Assembly (NCBI RefSeq): GCF_964253025.1
Contig: NZ_CAXUQC020000001.1
Coordinates: 2,914,001 to 2,978,000, forward strand
Length of the DNA: 64,000 nucleotides
Direction of reading: 5' to 3'
Source: Rhizobacter sp964253025
Lineage (GTDB): Bacteria; Pseudomonadota; Gammaproteobacteria; Burkholderiales; Burkholderiaceae_C
Shown here: piece after piece, positions 23,394 through 32,218 of the stretch
How the letters are laid out: the number at the start of each line of letters is the position of its first letter
How positions within the stretch are numbered: position 1 is the first letter of the stretch
The notes under the pieces: generated by a model
Seen by the model: only the letters and a program-made list of their open reading frames with translations
Databases searched by the model: none
What the model was told of the DNA's origin: nothing
Program-made: the position numbers and the translations under genes

Positions 23394-25316
23394 ATGGAAC
23401 ATGGCACCGACTGGCTGACCAGCAGCCTCGTCTACCTCAGCGCAGCCGTCCTCGCGGTCCCCCTCGCCAAGAAGCTGGGACTCGGCAGCATCATCGGCTA
23501 CCTCGTGGCCGGCATCGCCATCGGCCCCTGGGGCTTGCGATTGGTGACCGACGCACAGGACATGCTGCATTTCGCCGAGTTCGGCGTCGTGCTCATGCTC
23601 TTCCTGGTCGGGTTGGAACTGGAGCCTCGCCGCCTCTGGGCCCTGCGCAAGCCCATCTTCGGATGGGGCAGCGTGCAGCTGGCCGGGTCGGCCGCCGTGA
23701 TCGCCGGCATCGCCCTCGCCTTCGGCATCGGGTGGCCGCTCGCACTCGTGGCAGCCCTGGGCCTTGCCCTCTCGTCCACGGCCATCGGCCTCGGTGTCCT
23801 CGCCGAGCGCAACCTGATGGGGACGAGCAGCGGCCAGAGCCTGCTGAGCGTGGCCTTGCTGCAGGACATCGCCGCGATTCCCATCCTGGCCCTCGTGCCG
23901 CTGCTGGCCGTGACGACCGCGCCGGCGGCGCCGGAAGGCGCCGGCTGGATGACGGCCGCCAAGGCGCTCGGCACCGTGGTGGCCATCGTGCTGGGCGGCC
24001 GCTTGCTGCTGCGGCCGGCCCTGCGATGGATCGCCCGCAGCGCCACGCCGGAGATCTTCACCGCCACGGCCCTGCTGCTCGTGGTGGCCACCGCCTCGCT
24101 GATGCAGGCGGTGGGCCTGTCGATGGCGCTCGGCGCCTTCCTGGCTGGCGTGCTGCTCGCCGAGAGCGAGTACCGCCGTGAACTCGAGACCGACATCGAA
24201 CCGTTCAAGGGCCTGCTGCTCGGCCTCTTCTTCATGGCCGTCGGCATGAACGTCGACTTCGCGGTCGTGCTGGCGCAGCCGCTGGCGATCACGCTGATCG
24301 TGACGGTGTTCCTCGCCGTGAAGGCCGCCGTGCTGTGGGCCATGGGCCGCGCCATTCCCCTGCCCGGTCCGGAGCGTCCCGTCTTCATCCTGCTGCTGGC
24401 GCAGGGCGGGGAGTTCGGCTTCGTGGTGTTCCAGGCGGCGCAGCAGGCCGGCGTGATCGATGCGCCGACCTCGTCCGTGCTCGTGGCTGCAGTCGCCCTG
24501 TCGATGCTGCTGACCCCGTTGCTGCTCGTGGCGGCGGACCGCTGGTGGATCCCCCGGCTTGCCACCGGGACGTCCCGGCGCAACGCGCCCACCATGGACG
24601 AAGCGCAGTCGGCGCCGGTCATCATCGCGGGCTTCGGCCGCTACGGCCAGGTGGTGGGCCGGCTGCTGCATGCCAACGGCATCGGCTCCACCGTGCTGGA
24701 TCACGACGCCGAGCAGGTCGAGACGGTGCGTCGCTTCGGCATCCCCGCCTACTACGGCGACGCGACGCGCCTGGACCTGCTGCGCACGGCGGGTGCGGCC
24801 CAGGCCCGGGTGATCGTGGTGGCCATCGACGACGTGGCCCAGAGCTTGAAGGTGGTCGACCTGGCTCGGCATCACTTCCCGCACCTGAAGATCGTGGTGC
24901 GTGCCCGCAACGTCACGCACTACTACGGTCTGCGTGAGCGCGGGGTCACGCTGATCGAACGCGAGACGCTCGACGCGGCGCTCTTGAGCGCCCGCTCGGT
25001 CCTCGAGCTGATGGGCTGGGCGCCCACCCACGCCGCACAGCAGGCGCAGCGCTTCAAGCAGCACACCGTCGAACTGATCGAGGAGATGGCGCCGCATGCT
25101 GGCGACGAGGGCAAGCTGATCGCGGTGGCGAAACAAGGGCGCGCCCAGCTGGAGGCGCAGTGGGCGAAGGAGCGGGCCCAGGCCCTCGCGGGCGCCACAC
25201 AACCGGCAGGCATCGGGGCCGAACCGACTTCGGGCGCCGGGACCGCGCAGTCGACGCCGATCGAGGCTGCCCCGCCCGGCGGAAAGCCGCGGGAGCCGGG
25301 GCCACTGGCAACCTGA
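23394..25316 (+). CDS. CPA2 family K+/H+ antiporter with TrkA-N domain (KefB/KefC-like)
   Basis: A 640-residue inner-membrane protein. The N-terminal 380 residues form about 12-13 hydrophobic segments of the Na+/H+ exchanger fold, with LGSIIGYLVAGIAIGPWGL, ALSSTAIGLGVL and SVALLQDIAAIPILAL in place (the last with the conserved Asp). From about residue 405 a TrkA-N (RCK) nucleotide-binding domain begins, VIIAGFGRYGQVVGRLL, with LDHDAEQVETVRRFG and YYGDATRLDLL. The tail after 600 is proline- and glycine-rich. Such proteins export potassium under electrophile or pH stress, gated by ligand at the RCK domain. No kefF/kefG-like ancillary gene is adjacent. Confidence 0.92.
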   Translation: MEHGTDWLTSSLVYLSAAVLAVPLAKKLGLGSIIGYLVAGIAIGPWGLRLVTDAQDMLHFAEFGVVLMLFLVGLELEPRRLWALRKPIFGWGSVQLAGSAAVIAGIALAFGIGWPLALVAALGLALSSTAIGLGVLAERNLMGTSSGQSLLSVALLQDIAAIPILALVPLLAVTTAPAAPEGAGWMTAAKALGTVVAIVLGGRLLLRPALRWIARSATPEIFTATALLLVVATASLMQAVGLSMALGAFLAGVLLAESEYRRELETDIEPFKGLLLGLFFMAVGMNVDFAVVLAQPLAITLIVTVFLAVKAAVLWAMGRAIPLPGPERPVFILLLAQGGEFGFVVFQAAQQAGVIDAPTSSVLVAAVALSMLLTPLLLVAADRWWIPRLATGTSRRNAPTMDEAQSAPVIIAGFGRYGQVVGRLLHANGIGSTVLDHDAEQVETVRRFGIPAYYGDATRLDLLRTAGAAQARVIVVAIDDVAQSLKVVDLARHHFPHLKIVVRARNVTHYYGLRERGVTLIERETLDAALLSARSVLELMGWAPTHAAQQAQRFKQHTVELIEEMAPHAGDEGKLIAVAKQGRAQLEAQWAKERAQALAGATQPAGIGAEPTSGAGTAQSTPIEAAPPGGKPREPGPLAT

Positions 25317-25385
25317 GTCGGACGTCGAACCCGGCCTCTGTAGCCGCCGTCCGGGCATGGCCTGGGCGGCAGCGGGGCGACGTTG

Positions 25386-26540
25386 TCAGTAGGCCGCTTC
25401 GAAGATGGCTTCGATGTCGGCCTGCGACAGCTTCTTGGGGTTGGTGTAGCCCGAGCCGTCCTTGATGGCATTGGCCGCCATCAGGGGGAAGTCTTCGCGC
25501 TTGACGCCCAGCTCCGAGAGGCGAGCCGGGATGCCGACCGTCTTCGCGAGGTTGCGCATCGCCTGCACCGCGGCCTCGGCTGCCGCCTCCACCGACATGC
25601 CGGCCGTGTCCACGCCGAGGGCACGCGCCACGTCCGCCAGGCGCGCGGCGCAGGCGCTGGCGTTGACGGCTTCCACATGGGGCAGCAGCATCGCGTTGCA
25701 CACGCCGTGCGGCAGGTTGTACTGGCCGCCCAGCTGGTGCGCCATCGCGTGCACATAGCCGAGCAGGGCGTTGTTGAACGCCATGCCCGCGAGGAACTGG
25801 GCATAGGCCATCTGTTCGCGGGCCTCGAGGTCTTCCTTGCCGTTGGACACGGCGCGCGGGAGGAACTGGCCGATCAGGCGCATGGCGTGCAGCGCGCAGG
25901 CGTCGGTCACCGGCGTGGCCATGGTGGACACGTAGGCCTCGACCGCGTGCGTCAGGGCGTCCATGCCCGTCGCCGCCGTCAGCGAGGCCGGCATGCCGCG
26001 CATCAGCTCGGGATCGTTGACGGACATCAGCGGTGCGATCTGCCGGTCGACGATGGACATCTTCAGGTGCCGCGTCTCTTCGGTGATGACGGCGAACTTG
26101 GTCAGTTCGCTCGCGGTGCCGGCGGTGGTGTTGATGGCCACCAGCGCCAGCGGGGGCACCTTCACCTTGTTGAGGCCGCGGTAGTCCATGACGGAGCCGC
26201 CATTGGTGGCGAGCACGGCAATGACTTTTGCACAGTCGTGCGGCGAGCCGCCACCGAGGGAGACCAGGCAATCGGAATTGGAGGCCTTCAGCACGGCGAG
26301 GCCCGCCTCCACGTTCGACACCGTCGGGTTCGGCTGCACGCCATCGAACACCGCGACTTCGAGGCCGCGTTCGCGCAGGAGCGCGGCAATCTTCTCGGTC
26401 ACCCCCAGCTGGGTGAGCGGTGCGTCGGTGACGATCAATGCGCGCTTGAAGCCGCGGGTCTGCAACACCGTCATGGCGTCAGGCAGGCAGCCTGCCCCCA
26501 TGAAGTTTTCGGCGGTCATCATGAAACTACGGGTGGCCAT
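25386..26540 (-). CDS. Iron-containing alcohol dehydrogenase
   Basis: A 384-residue group III alcohol dehydrogenase. The NAD-binding motif GGGSPHDCAK is at about 94-103. Iron ligands are visible as the Asp in MRGMPASLTAATGMDALTHA, the His in ALTHAVEAY, and the two His in HAMAHQLGGQYNLPHGVCNA. Relatives (AdhB, YiaY, methanol dehydrogenase of Bacillus) oxidise primary alcohols or reduce aldehydes with NAD(H). ATG 26540 is preceded by GAGGAAA about 6 bases upstream, which decides the start over the one at 26594. Single gene, divergent from the DUF1841 gene. Confidence 0.92.
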   Translation of the reverse strand: MATRSFMMTAENFMGAGCLPDAMTVLQTRGFKRALIVTDAPLTQLGVTEKIAALLRERGLEVAVFDGVQPNPTVSNVEAGLAVLKASNSDCLVSLGGGSPHDCAKVIAVLATNGGSVMDYRGLNKVKVPPLALVAINTTAGTASELTKFAVITEETRHLKMSIVDRQIAPLMSVNDPELMRGMPASLTAATGMDALTHAVEAYVSTMATPVTDACALHAMRLIGQFLPRAVSNGKEDLEAREQMAYAQFLAGMAFNNALLGYVHAMAHQLGGQYNLPHGVCNAMLLPHVEAVNASACAARLADVARALGVDTAGMSVEAAAEAAVQAMRNLAKTVGIPARLSELGVKREDFPLMAANAIKDGSGYTNPKKLSQADIEAIFEAAY

Positions 26541-26679
26541 GTGTCTTTCCTCGGTAACCTTGCGACAGTCCGCTATTCTGCGGCATCTTTGCACGGGCGT
26601 TCACGATGCGCTGTCACGCCGGAGACCCGCCCCCGCGTCGGCGGCCTGCCAGCCTGGTCAATGCAGGCGACAATCGGGC

Positions 26680-27114
26680 ATGTTCGCCCCTTCACAGCAC
26701 GACGTGCGCCGCTTTTTCTGCGACGCCTACCGCAAGCAGCGCGACGGCAGCCCCGTCACGCCCCTCGAAGCCCTGGCCGCCGACTGGATCGCCGAGCACC
26801 CCGAGTACCACGGCGACTTCGCCGATGCCGAGGCGGCGCTGGCCGCCGTCTACGACCCCGACCTGGGCCGCGAGAACCCGTTCCTCCACCTGTCCATGCA
26901 CCTGTCGATCAGCGAGCAGGTCAGCATCGACCAGCCCCGCGGCATCAAGCAGGCCTACGAGCTGCTCGCGGCGCGCCGCGGCTCCCGCCACGACGCGCAG
27001 CACGAGGTGATGGAGTGCCTCGGCCAGATGATGTGGGAGTCGCAGCGCAGCGGCCTTCCGCCCGACGGCGACAAGTACATCGACTGCGTGCGCCGTCGTG
27101 CCACGCAGGACTGA
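26680..27114 (+). CDS. DUF1841 family protein
   Basis: A 144-residue soluble protein recognisable as DUF1841: FCDAYRKQRDG near the start, PLEALAADWIAEHPEYH, and the hallmark NPFLHLSMHLSISEQVSIDQPRGI around residues 66-89, then HDAQHEVMECLGQMMWESQRSG. Function is unknown; the family is found mostly in beta- and gammaproteobacteria. The HxxxH and HxxxxE patterns could bind metal, which is inference. The rhlE-like helicase gene starts 4 bases after its stop, so the two are cotranscribed. Confidence 0.85.
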   Translation: MFAPSQHDVRRFFCDAYRKQRDGSPVTPLEALAADWIAEHPEYHGDFADAEAALAAVYDPDLGRENPFLHLSMHLSISEQVSIDQPRGIKQAYELLAARRGSRHDAQHEVMECLGQMMWESQRSGLPPDGDKYIDCVRRRATQD

Positions 27115-27118
27115 GCGC

Positions 27119-28384
27119 ATGACCGACTCCTTCATCGCGCTCGGCATCTCGCCCCGCCTCGCCGAGGCCGCGAATGCCGTCGGCGCACACGAACCCACGC
27201 CCGTCCAGCAGGCCGTCATCGGACCGGTGCTCGAGGGGCGCGACGTGCGCGCCCAGGCCCGCACCGGCACGGGCAAGACACTCGCCTTCGTCCTTCCGCT
27301 GCTGCAGCGTTTCACCACGGCGCCCATCACCACGCCGCGGCGGGTCTCCGTCCTCGTGCTCGTGCCCACACGGGAGCTGGCGGTGCAGGTGGCCGAGAGT
27401 TTCGAATCGCTGGCGCCGGGACTGGCACGCCCGCCGCGCGTCGAGTGCGTGTTCGGCGGCGTATCGATCAACCCGCAGATGATGGCGCTGCGCGGTGGCG
27501 CCGACATCGTCGTGGCCACGCCCGGCCGCCTGCTCGACCTGGTGCAGCACAACGCCGTGCGCCTGTCGAACGTCACCACCCTGGTGCTGGACGAGGCCGA
27601 CCGGTTGCTCGACAAGGGCTTCGCCGACGAACTGAACCTTGTGCTGACCTTGCTGCCGCCGCGTCGCCAGACGCTGCTGTTGTCGGCCACCTTCCCGGCC
27701 GCCGTGCGCACCCTGGCCGACAGCCACCTCACCGATCCGGTACAGGTGGAAATCGCTGACGAACCGCTCGCCGTGCCGTCCATCGCACAGCGCGCGTTCC
27801 TGGTGGACGAAGGCCGCCGCACCGCCCTGCTGGCCCACCTCGTGCGGCAGGAGGGATGGACGCGCGTGCTGGTGTTCGTCGCCTCCCGCCACGGCAGCGA
27901 ACACCTGGCCGAGAAGCTGCGCCGCCGCGACCTGAAGGCGGCCGCCTTCCACGGCGACCTCAGCCAGGGCGCCCGCACGCGGCTGCTCGAGGACTTCAAG
28001 TCGGGGCACGGCCAGATCGTGGTCGCCACCGACATCGCATCGCGCGGCATCGACATCGTCGAGCTGCCCGTCGTCGTCAACTACGACCTGCCACGCTCGG
28101 CCGCCGACCACGTCCACCGGATCGGCCGCACCGGCCGCGCGGGCGCCGAGGGGCTGGCGGTGAGTTTCATCACCGCCGCCACCGAAGCCCACTTCCGCCT
28201 CATCGAGAAGCGCCAGGGCGTGAGGGTGCAACGCGAACTCGTGCGCGGTTTCGAGCCGACTGAGACGGCCACCGAGGCCCAGGCCACCGGGGGCGTCAAG
28301 GGCGCGCGCAAGAGCAAGAAGGACAAGCTGCGGGAGGCCGAGGCCGACGCGGCGGCGGCTGCGGCCGCGGTGCGCCGGCGCTGA
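27119..28384 (+). CDS. rhlE: DEAD-box RNA helicase, RhlE-like
   Basis: A 421-residue DEAD-box ATPase. Motifs in order: Q motif (HEPTPVQQAVI), I (ARTGTGKT), Ia (PTRELAVQV), Ib (TPGRLLD), II (LDEADRLL), III (LSATFP), IV (VLVFVASRHG), V (ATDIASRGID) and VI (HRIGRTGRAG). The tail after residue 390 is Lys/Arg-rich with an alanine run, as in RhlE-type enzymes that unwind structured RNA in ribosome assembly and decay. It follows the DUF1841 gene by 4 bases. Assignment to RhlE rather than another small DEAD-box paralogue is probable, not certain. Confidence 0.85.
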   Translation: MTDSFIALGISPRLAEAANAVGAHEPTPVQQAVIGPVLEGRDVRAQARTGTGKTLAFVLPLLQRFTTAPITTPRRVSVLVLVPTRELAVQVAESFESLAPGLARPPRVECVFGGVSINPQMMALRGGADIVVATPGRLLDLVQHNAVRLSNVTTLVLDEADRLLDKGFADELNLVLTLLPPRRQTLLLSATFPAAVRTLADSHLTDPVQVEIADEPLAVPSIAQRAFLVDEGRRTALLAHLVRQEGWTRVLVFVASRHGSEHLAEKLRRRDLKAAAFHGDLSQGARTRLLEDFKSGHGQIVVATDIASRGIDIVELPVVVNYDLPRSAADHVHRIGRTGRAGAEGLAVSFITAATEAHFRLIEKRQGVRVQRELVRGFEPTETATEAQATGGVKGARKSKKDKLREAEADAAAAAAAVRRR

Positions 28385-28400
28385 AACCGCGGGGCTGTCC

Positions 28401-29030
28401 TCAGCGGCGGCGGTCGATCCAGCGCGCGAGTTCGTCGGCCGAGGGCGCCAGTGCCTCGAGCACTTTCAGCGCCGCGAACGCATCGTTGGCCGCATAGGTC
28501 AGCTGGCGGGCGTCGAGCTGCGCGACGGACCAGTTCGAGGTCGTGGTCCGCTTGGACTTGCTGAAGCTCAGGCCGGCGGCCACCGCCATCGCACCGCGAA
28601 CGCCAATCGTGCGCGGGTAGCCCTGGCGGCTGAAGACCGTGTCGAGGTCGATCACCGGCCGCACCTCGACCCCGAGGCGCGCCCGGATCTGCGCATGGTC
28701 GCTGTGCAGGCCGAAGCCGACCTTGACCACGTCCTGCGATTCGAGCACCTGCCGCACGACATCGAGGCAGGCGTCCACCCGCAGCTGGAAGATCCAGGCG
28801 TCGGTCGGGGTGGCCAGTTGAATGACGTCGGGGCCGCCCGACACCTCGCCCGCGGTGAAGGTGGGCTTCGATTCGGTATCGAACCCCACAAAGGCACAGC
28901 GTCCCAGCTCGGACCACGCGGCATCGACCTGCTGGGCCGTCTGCGGCACATGGATGCGCGACAGGGGCAGGCCCGCGAACGGAGGCAGGAGTGCCGATTC
29001 CTCCTTGGAGGGAGGCATCTTGCGGGACAT
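28401..29030 (-). CDS. 3'-5' exonuclease domain protein, RNase D-like
   Basis: A 209-residue DEDDy exonuclease domain. FVGFDTESKP gives the first Asp and Glu, VVKVGFGLHSDHAQIR the second Asp, and TYAANDAFAALKV the Tyr and last Asp. It has only the catalytic domain; the HRDC domains of full RNase D are absent, so a role in RNA or DNA 3' trimming is likely but the substrate is unknown. Start is uncertain: ATG at 29030 (MSRKMPP) is used, with 29054 and 29018 as alternatives, none having a strong ribosome site. Convergent with rhlE. Confidence 0.85.
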   Translation of the reverse strand: MSRKMPPSKEESALLPPFAGLPLSRIHVPQTAQQVDAAWSELGRCAFVGFDTESKPTFTAGEVSGGPDVIQLATPTDAWIFQLRVDACLDVVRQVLESQDVVKVGFGLHSDHAQIRARLGVEVRPVIDLDTVFSRQGYPRTIGVRGAMAVAAGLSFSKSKRTTTSNWSVAQLDARQLTYAANDAFAALKVLEALAPSADELARWIDRRR

Positions 29031-29191
29031 CGGTGGGCGGAATCCTCGGTTCATCGATCCGCAGTCTACTGGCCCGCAAGCCGGCATGGGCCCCGCGCCC
29101 GTCGCCCGGGAATTTCCACTCGGGTCGCGCCGGCGTGTGGAACATCGCAAAGCGCCTTAGCATGTTCTGCAGCGCACCCTGGAGCACGACC

Positions 29192-32100
29192 ATGGCCGAC
29201 GACAACGTCGAACCTCCGGCATGCCGGACCCGCGACCGGCTGCCCCACCCCTGCCGCGACGAGCAGGCTGTCGTTCGAGCCCTGCTCGGTCAACTGCCGT
29301 CCAGCCTGTCCTGGGATTCGGTCGCCGCGCGCGCCGCGCCATGGGTGGCCGCCGTCCGGACACAGCCGGCACCGTTCTGGGCGCTGGAGTCGCTCCTGAA
29401 GGACTACCCGTTGTCGAGCGCCGAAGGCATCGCCCTGATGCGACTCGCGGAGGCGCTGCTGCGGGTGCCGGATGCAGCGACTGCCATGGCGCTCACGGCC
29501 GACCAGCTTCGGCAGGCCGATTTCGCCGGCCCGGCCTCCTCCGACCACCCCGTGATCGCCAACCTGTCGTCGAGCGTCATCGGACTGTCGCGCCGGCTGC
29601 TGCCGGAGGGTGAGGCGCCCGGCGGCTTGCTGCAGCGGCTGGGCGCCCAGACGGTGGTGGCGGCTACCGTGCGGGCGGTGCAGCTGCTCGGCCGGCAATT
29701 CGTGCTCGGCCGCGACATGCCGGACGCCCTGGCCGAGGCACGGCGCGCACGTCGGTCCGGGCCCGGCCCGGGTTTCAGCTACGACATGCTCGGCGAAGGA
29801 GCCCGCAGCGATGCCGACGCGCTGCGGTACCTGGCGGCCTACCGTCAGGCGCTTGCGCACATCGCGCAGCACGCACAGGGCAACGGTCCCGAGGAGCGCG
29901 ACGGCATGTCGATCAAGCTCAGCGCCCTTTTTCCTCGTCATGAGGAGGCCCAGCGGGGACGGGTCATGGATGTGCTCCTGCCGCGGGCCATGTCCCTCGT
30001 CGAGGCCGCCGCGGATGCCGACATTCATCTCACCGTGGACGCCGAGGAGAGCGACCGGCTGGAGCTCTCACTGGATGTCTTCGAGGCGCTCGCGCGCCGC
30101 GCCCACGCCGCCTTTCCGGGCTGGCGCGGCCTGGGTCTGGCGGTGCAGGCCTATCAGTCGCGGTCGCGCGAGGTGGTCGACGAAGTGGTGCGACTGGCTC
30201 GCAGCCGTGGCCAGCGCTTCATGGTGCGCCTCGTCAAGGGGGCCTACTGGGACGGCGAGATCAAGCGGGCGCAGGAGCTGGGCCTGCCGGCCTATCCGGT
30301 GTTCACGCACAAGCACCACACCGACATCGCCTACCTGGCCTGCGCGGCGCGCCTCATCGAGCATGCCGACGTCGTCTACCCGCAGTTCGCGACGCACAAC
30401 GCGGGGACGATCGCGGCCATCCAGGCGATGGCGCGGGCGGGCAATGCCCCTCACGAACTGCAGCGCCTGCATGGCATGGGCGAGGCGATCTACCGCGAAG
30501 TGCTTCAGGCCGGAGATGCGCGGGTGCGGGTCTATGCACCGGTCGGGGAGCACCGTGACCTGCTGGCCTACCTGGTGCGGCGCCTGCTGGAGAACGGCGC
30601 CAACTCCTCCTTCGTGCATCAACTGACGGACGACGCGGTGCCGGTCGAGCAACTGCTCCAGTCGCCCCTGCACGTGGCCGAAGGCAGCGGCGTGCCACTG
30701 CCGGCCGCGCTCTACGGCTGGGATGGCCGCTCGGGTCGCCGCAACGCGAACGGCGTCGACCTCGCCGTGCGCGCCGATCGCGCCCTGTACGAGCAGGCCG
30801 TGGCCGAGGTTCGGGTAGGGCCGGTCCCCGAGGCCCGGGTACAAGACGTGGGCAAGGTGATGGCCCACCTGCACCACGGCTTCGCCCCATGGGCGGCACG
30901 CCCGCTCGCCGAGCGCGCCAGCGTGCTCCGTCGCGCGGCCGACGCGCTGGAGGCTCGCGTGCCGGAGTTCTGCGGCCTGCTGGTGCGCGAGGCCCACAAG
31001 ACCCTGGGCGACTGCGTTGCCGAGGTGCGCGAAGCCATCGACTTCTGCCGCTACTACGCCGACCTGGCCGAAGCCAGCCTGGCCAGCCAGCACCTGCCCG
31101 GCCCGACCGGCGAAACCAACACCTTGCACCTGCGCGGCCGCGGTGTGTTCATCTGCATCAGCCCCTGGAATTTCCCGCTGGCGATCTTTGCCGGCCAGGT
31201 GGCTGCCGCACTGGTGACGGGCAACGCCGTCGCGGCCAAGCCTGCCGAGCAGACACCTGCGGTGGCGGCGCGGTTCGTCACGCTGCTGCATGCCGCGGGC
31301 GTGCCGGGCGACGCCCTCGCACTGGTGCACGGCGCCGGCGACACCGTCGGGGCCGCGCTGGTTGCGCACCCGCTCGCGGCTGGCGTGTGCTTCACCGGGT
31401 CCACCGCGGTGGCGCGGTCGATCAACCGGGCCATCGCGGCGAAGGACGGTCCGATCGTGCCCCTGATCGCCGAGACCGGTGGCATCAACGCCATGGTGGT
31501 GGACAGCACCGCGCTGCCCGAGCAGGTCGTCGACGCCGTCGTGCAAAGCGCCTTTCGCAGCGCCGGCCAGCGTTGCTCGGCGCTGCGGCTGCTGTGCGTT
31601 CACGAGGCCATCGCGGAGCAGGTGATCGACCTCATTGCGGGCGCCTTGCGGGAATTGGTGGTCGGTGACCCGGCCTGCGTGGCCACCGACGTGGGGCCGC
31701 TCATCGATGCGCAAGCGCACGCCAGCATCTCGAGGGAACTGGAGCGGCTCGCCCTCACGGCCCGGACCGTCGCGCGTGCCCCGCTGCCTGCGGGCCTGGA
31801 AGGAAACTTCTTCGCCCCGGCTGCCTTCGAGATCGATGGCATCGAGGCGCTGAAGGAGGAGGTGTTCGGGCCCGTGCTCCACATCGTGCGCTGGTCGGGC
31901 GATCCGGCCGACACGATCGCCCGCATCAATGCGCTCGGCTACGGGCTGACGCTGGGCCTGCAGACCCGCATCGACTCGCGCGCGCTGCGCCTGGCTGCCC
32001 TGGCGCGCGTCGGCAACGTCTACGTGAACCGCAACATGATCGGCGCCGTCGTGGGCGTGCAGCCCTTTGGCGGCGAAGGCCTGTCCGGCACCGGGCCGAA

Positions 32101-32212
32101 GGCCGGCGGGCCGCACTACCTGCTGCGTTTCTGCGCCGAGCAGACCGTGACCATCAACACCGCAGCGGCCGGCGGCAACGCGGCATTGCTGTCGGGTGCC
32201 GCTCCGGCATGA
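29192..32212 (+). CDS. putA: Bifunctional proline dehydrogenase/L-glutamate-gamma-semialdehyde dehydrogenase
   Basis: A 1006-residue enzyme converting proline to glutamate in two steps with substrate channelling. The proline dehydrogenase barrel runs about 170-480, with MSIKLSALFPRH, FMVRLVKGAYWDGEIKRAQ and FATHNAGT, and the FAD site. The aldehyde dehydrogenase runs about 530-990: CISPWNFPLAIF, FTGSTAVARSI, the general base Glu in PLIAETGGINAMVV, and catalytic Cys795 in SAGQRCSAL. It lacks the N-terminal ribbon-helix-helix repressor domain of E. coli PutA, so it cannot repress its own promoter. GGAG 7 bases before ATG 29192 decides the start. Confidence 0.95.
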   Translation: MADDNVEPPACRTRDRLPHPCRDEQAVVRALLGQLPSSLSWDSVAARAAPWVAAVRTQPAPFWALESLLKDYPLSSAEGIALMRLAEALLRVPDAATAMALTADQLRQADFAGPASSDHPVIANLSSSVIGLSRRLLPEGEAPGGLLQRLGAQTVVAATVRAVQLLGRQFVLGRDMPDALAEARRARRSGPGPGFSYDMLGEGARSDADALRYLAAYRQALAHIAQHAQGNGPEERDGMSIKLSALFPRHEEAQRGRVMDVLLPRAMSLVEAAADADIHLTVDAEESDRLELSLDVFEALARRAHAAFPGWRGLGLAVQAYQSRSREVVDEVVRLARSRGQRFMVRLVKGAYWDGEIKRAQELGLPAYPVFTHKHHTDIAYLACAARLIEHADVVYPQFATHNAGTIAAIQAMARAGNAPHELQRLHGMGEAIYREVLQAGDARVRVYAPVGEHRDLLAYLVRRLLENGANSSFVHQLTDDAVPVEQLLQSPLHVAEGSGVPLPAALYGWDGRSGRRNANGVDLAVRADRALYEQAVAEVRVGPVPEARVQDVGKVMAHLHHGFAPWAARPLAERASVLRRAADALEARVPEFCGLLVREAHKTLGDCVAEVREAIDFCRYYADLAEASLASQHLPGPTGETNTLHLRGRGVFICISPWNFPLAIFAGQVAAALVTGNAVAAKPAEQTPAVAARFVTLLHAAGVPGDALALVHGAGDTVGAALVAHPLAAGVCFTGSTAVARSINRAIAAKDGPIVPLIAETGGINAMVVDSTALPEQVVDAVVQSAFRSAGQRCSALRLLCVHEAIAEQVIDLIAGALRELVVGDPACVATDVGPLIDAQAHASISRELERLALTARTVARAPLPAGLEGNFFAPAAFEIDGIEALKEEVFGPVLHIVRWSGDPADTIARINALGYGLTLGLQTRIDSRALRLAALARVGNVYVNRNMIGAVVGVQPFGGEGLSGTGPKAGGPHYLLRFCAEQTVTINTAAAGGNAALLSGAAPA

Positions 32213-32218
32213 GGGCCG

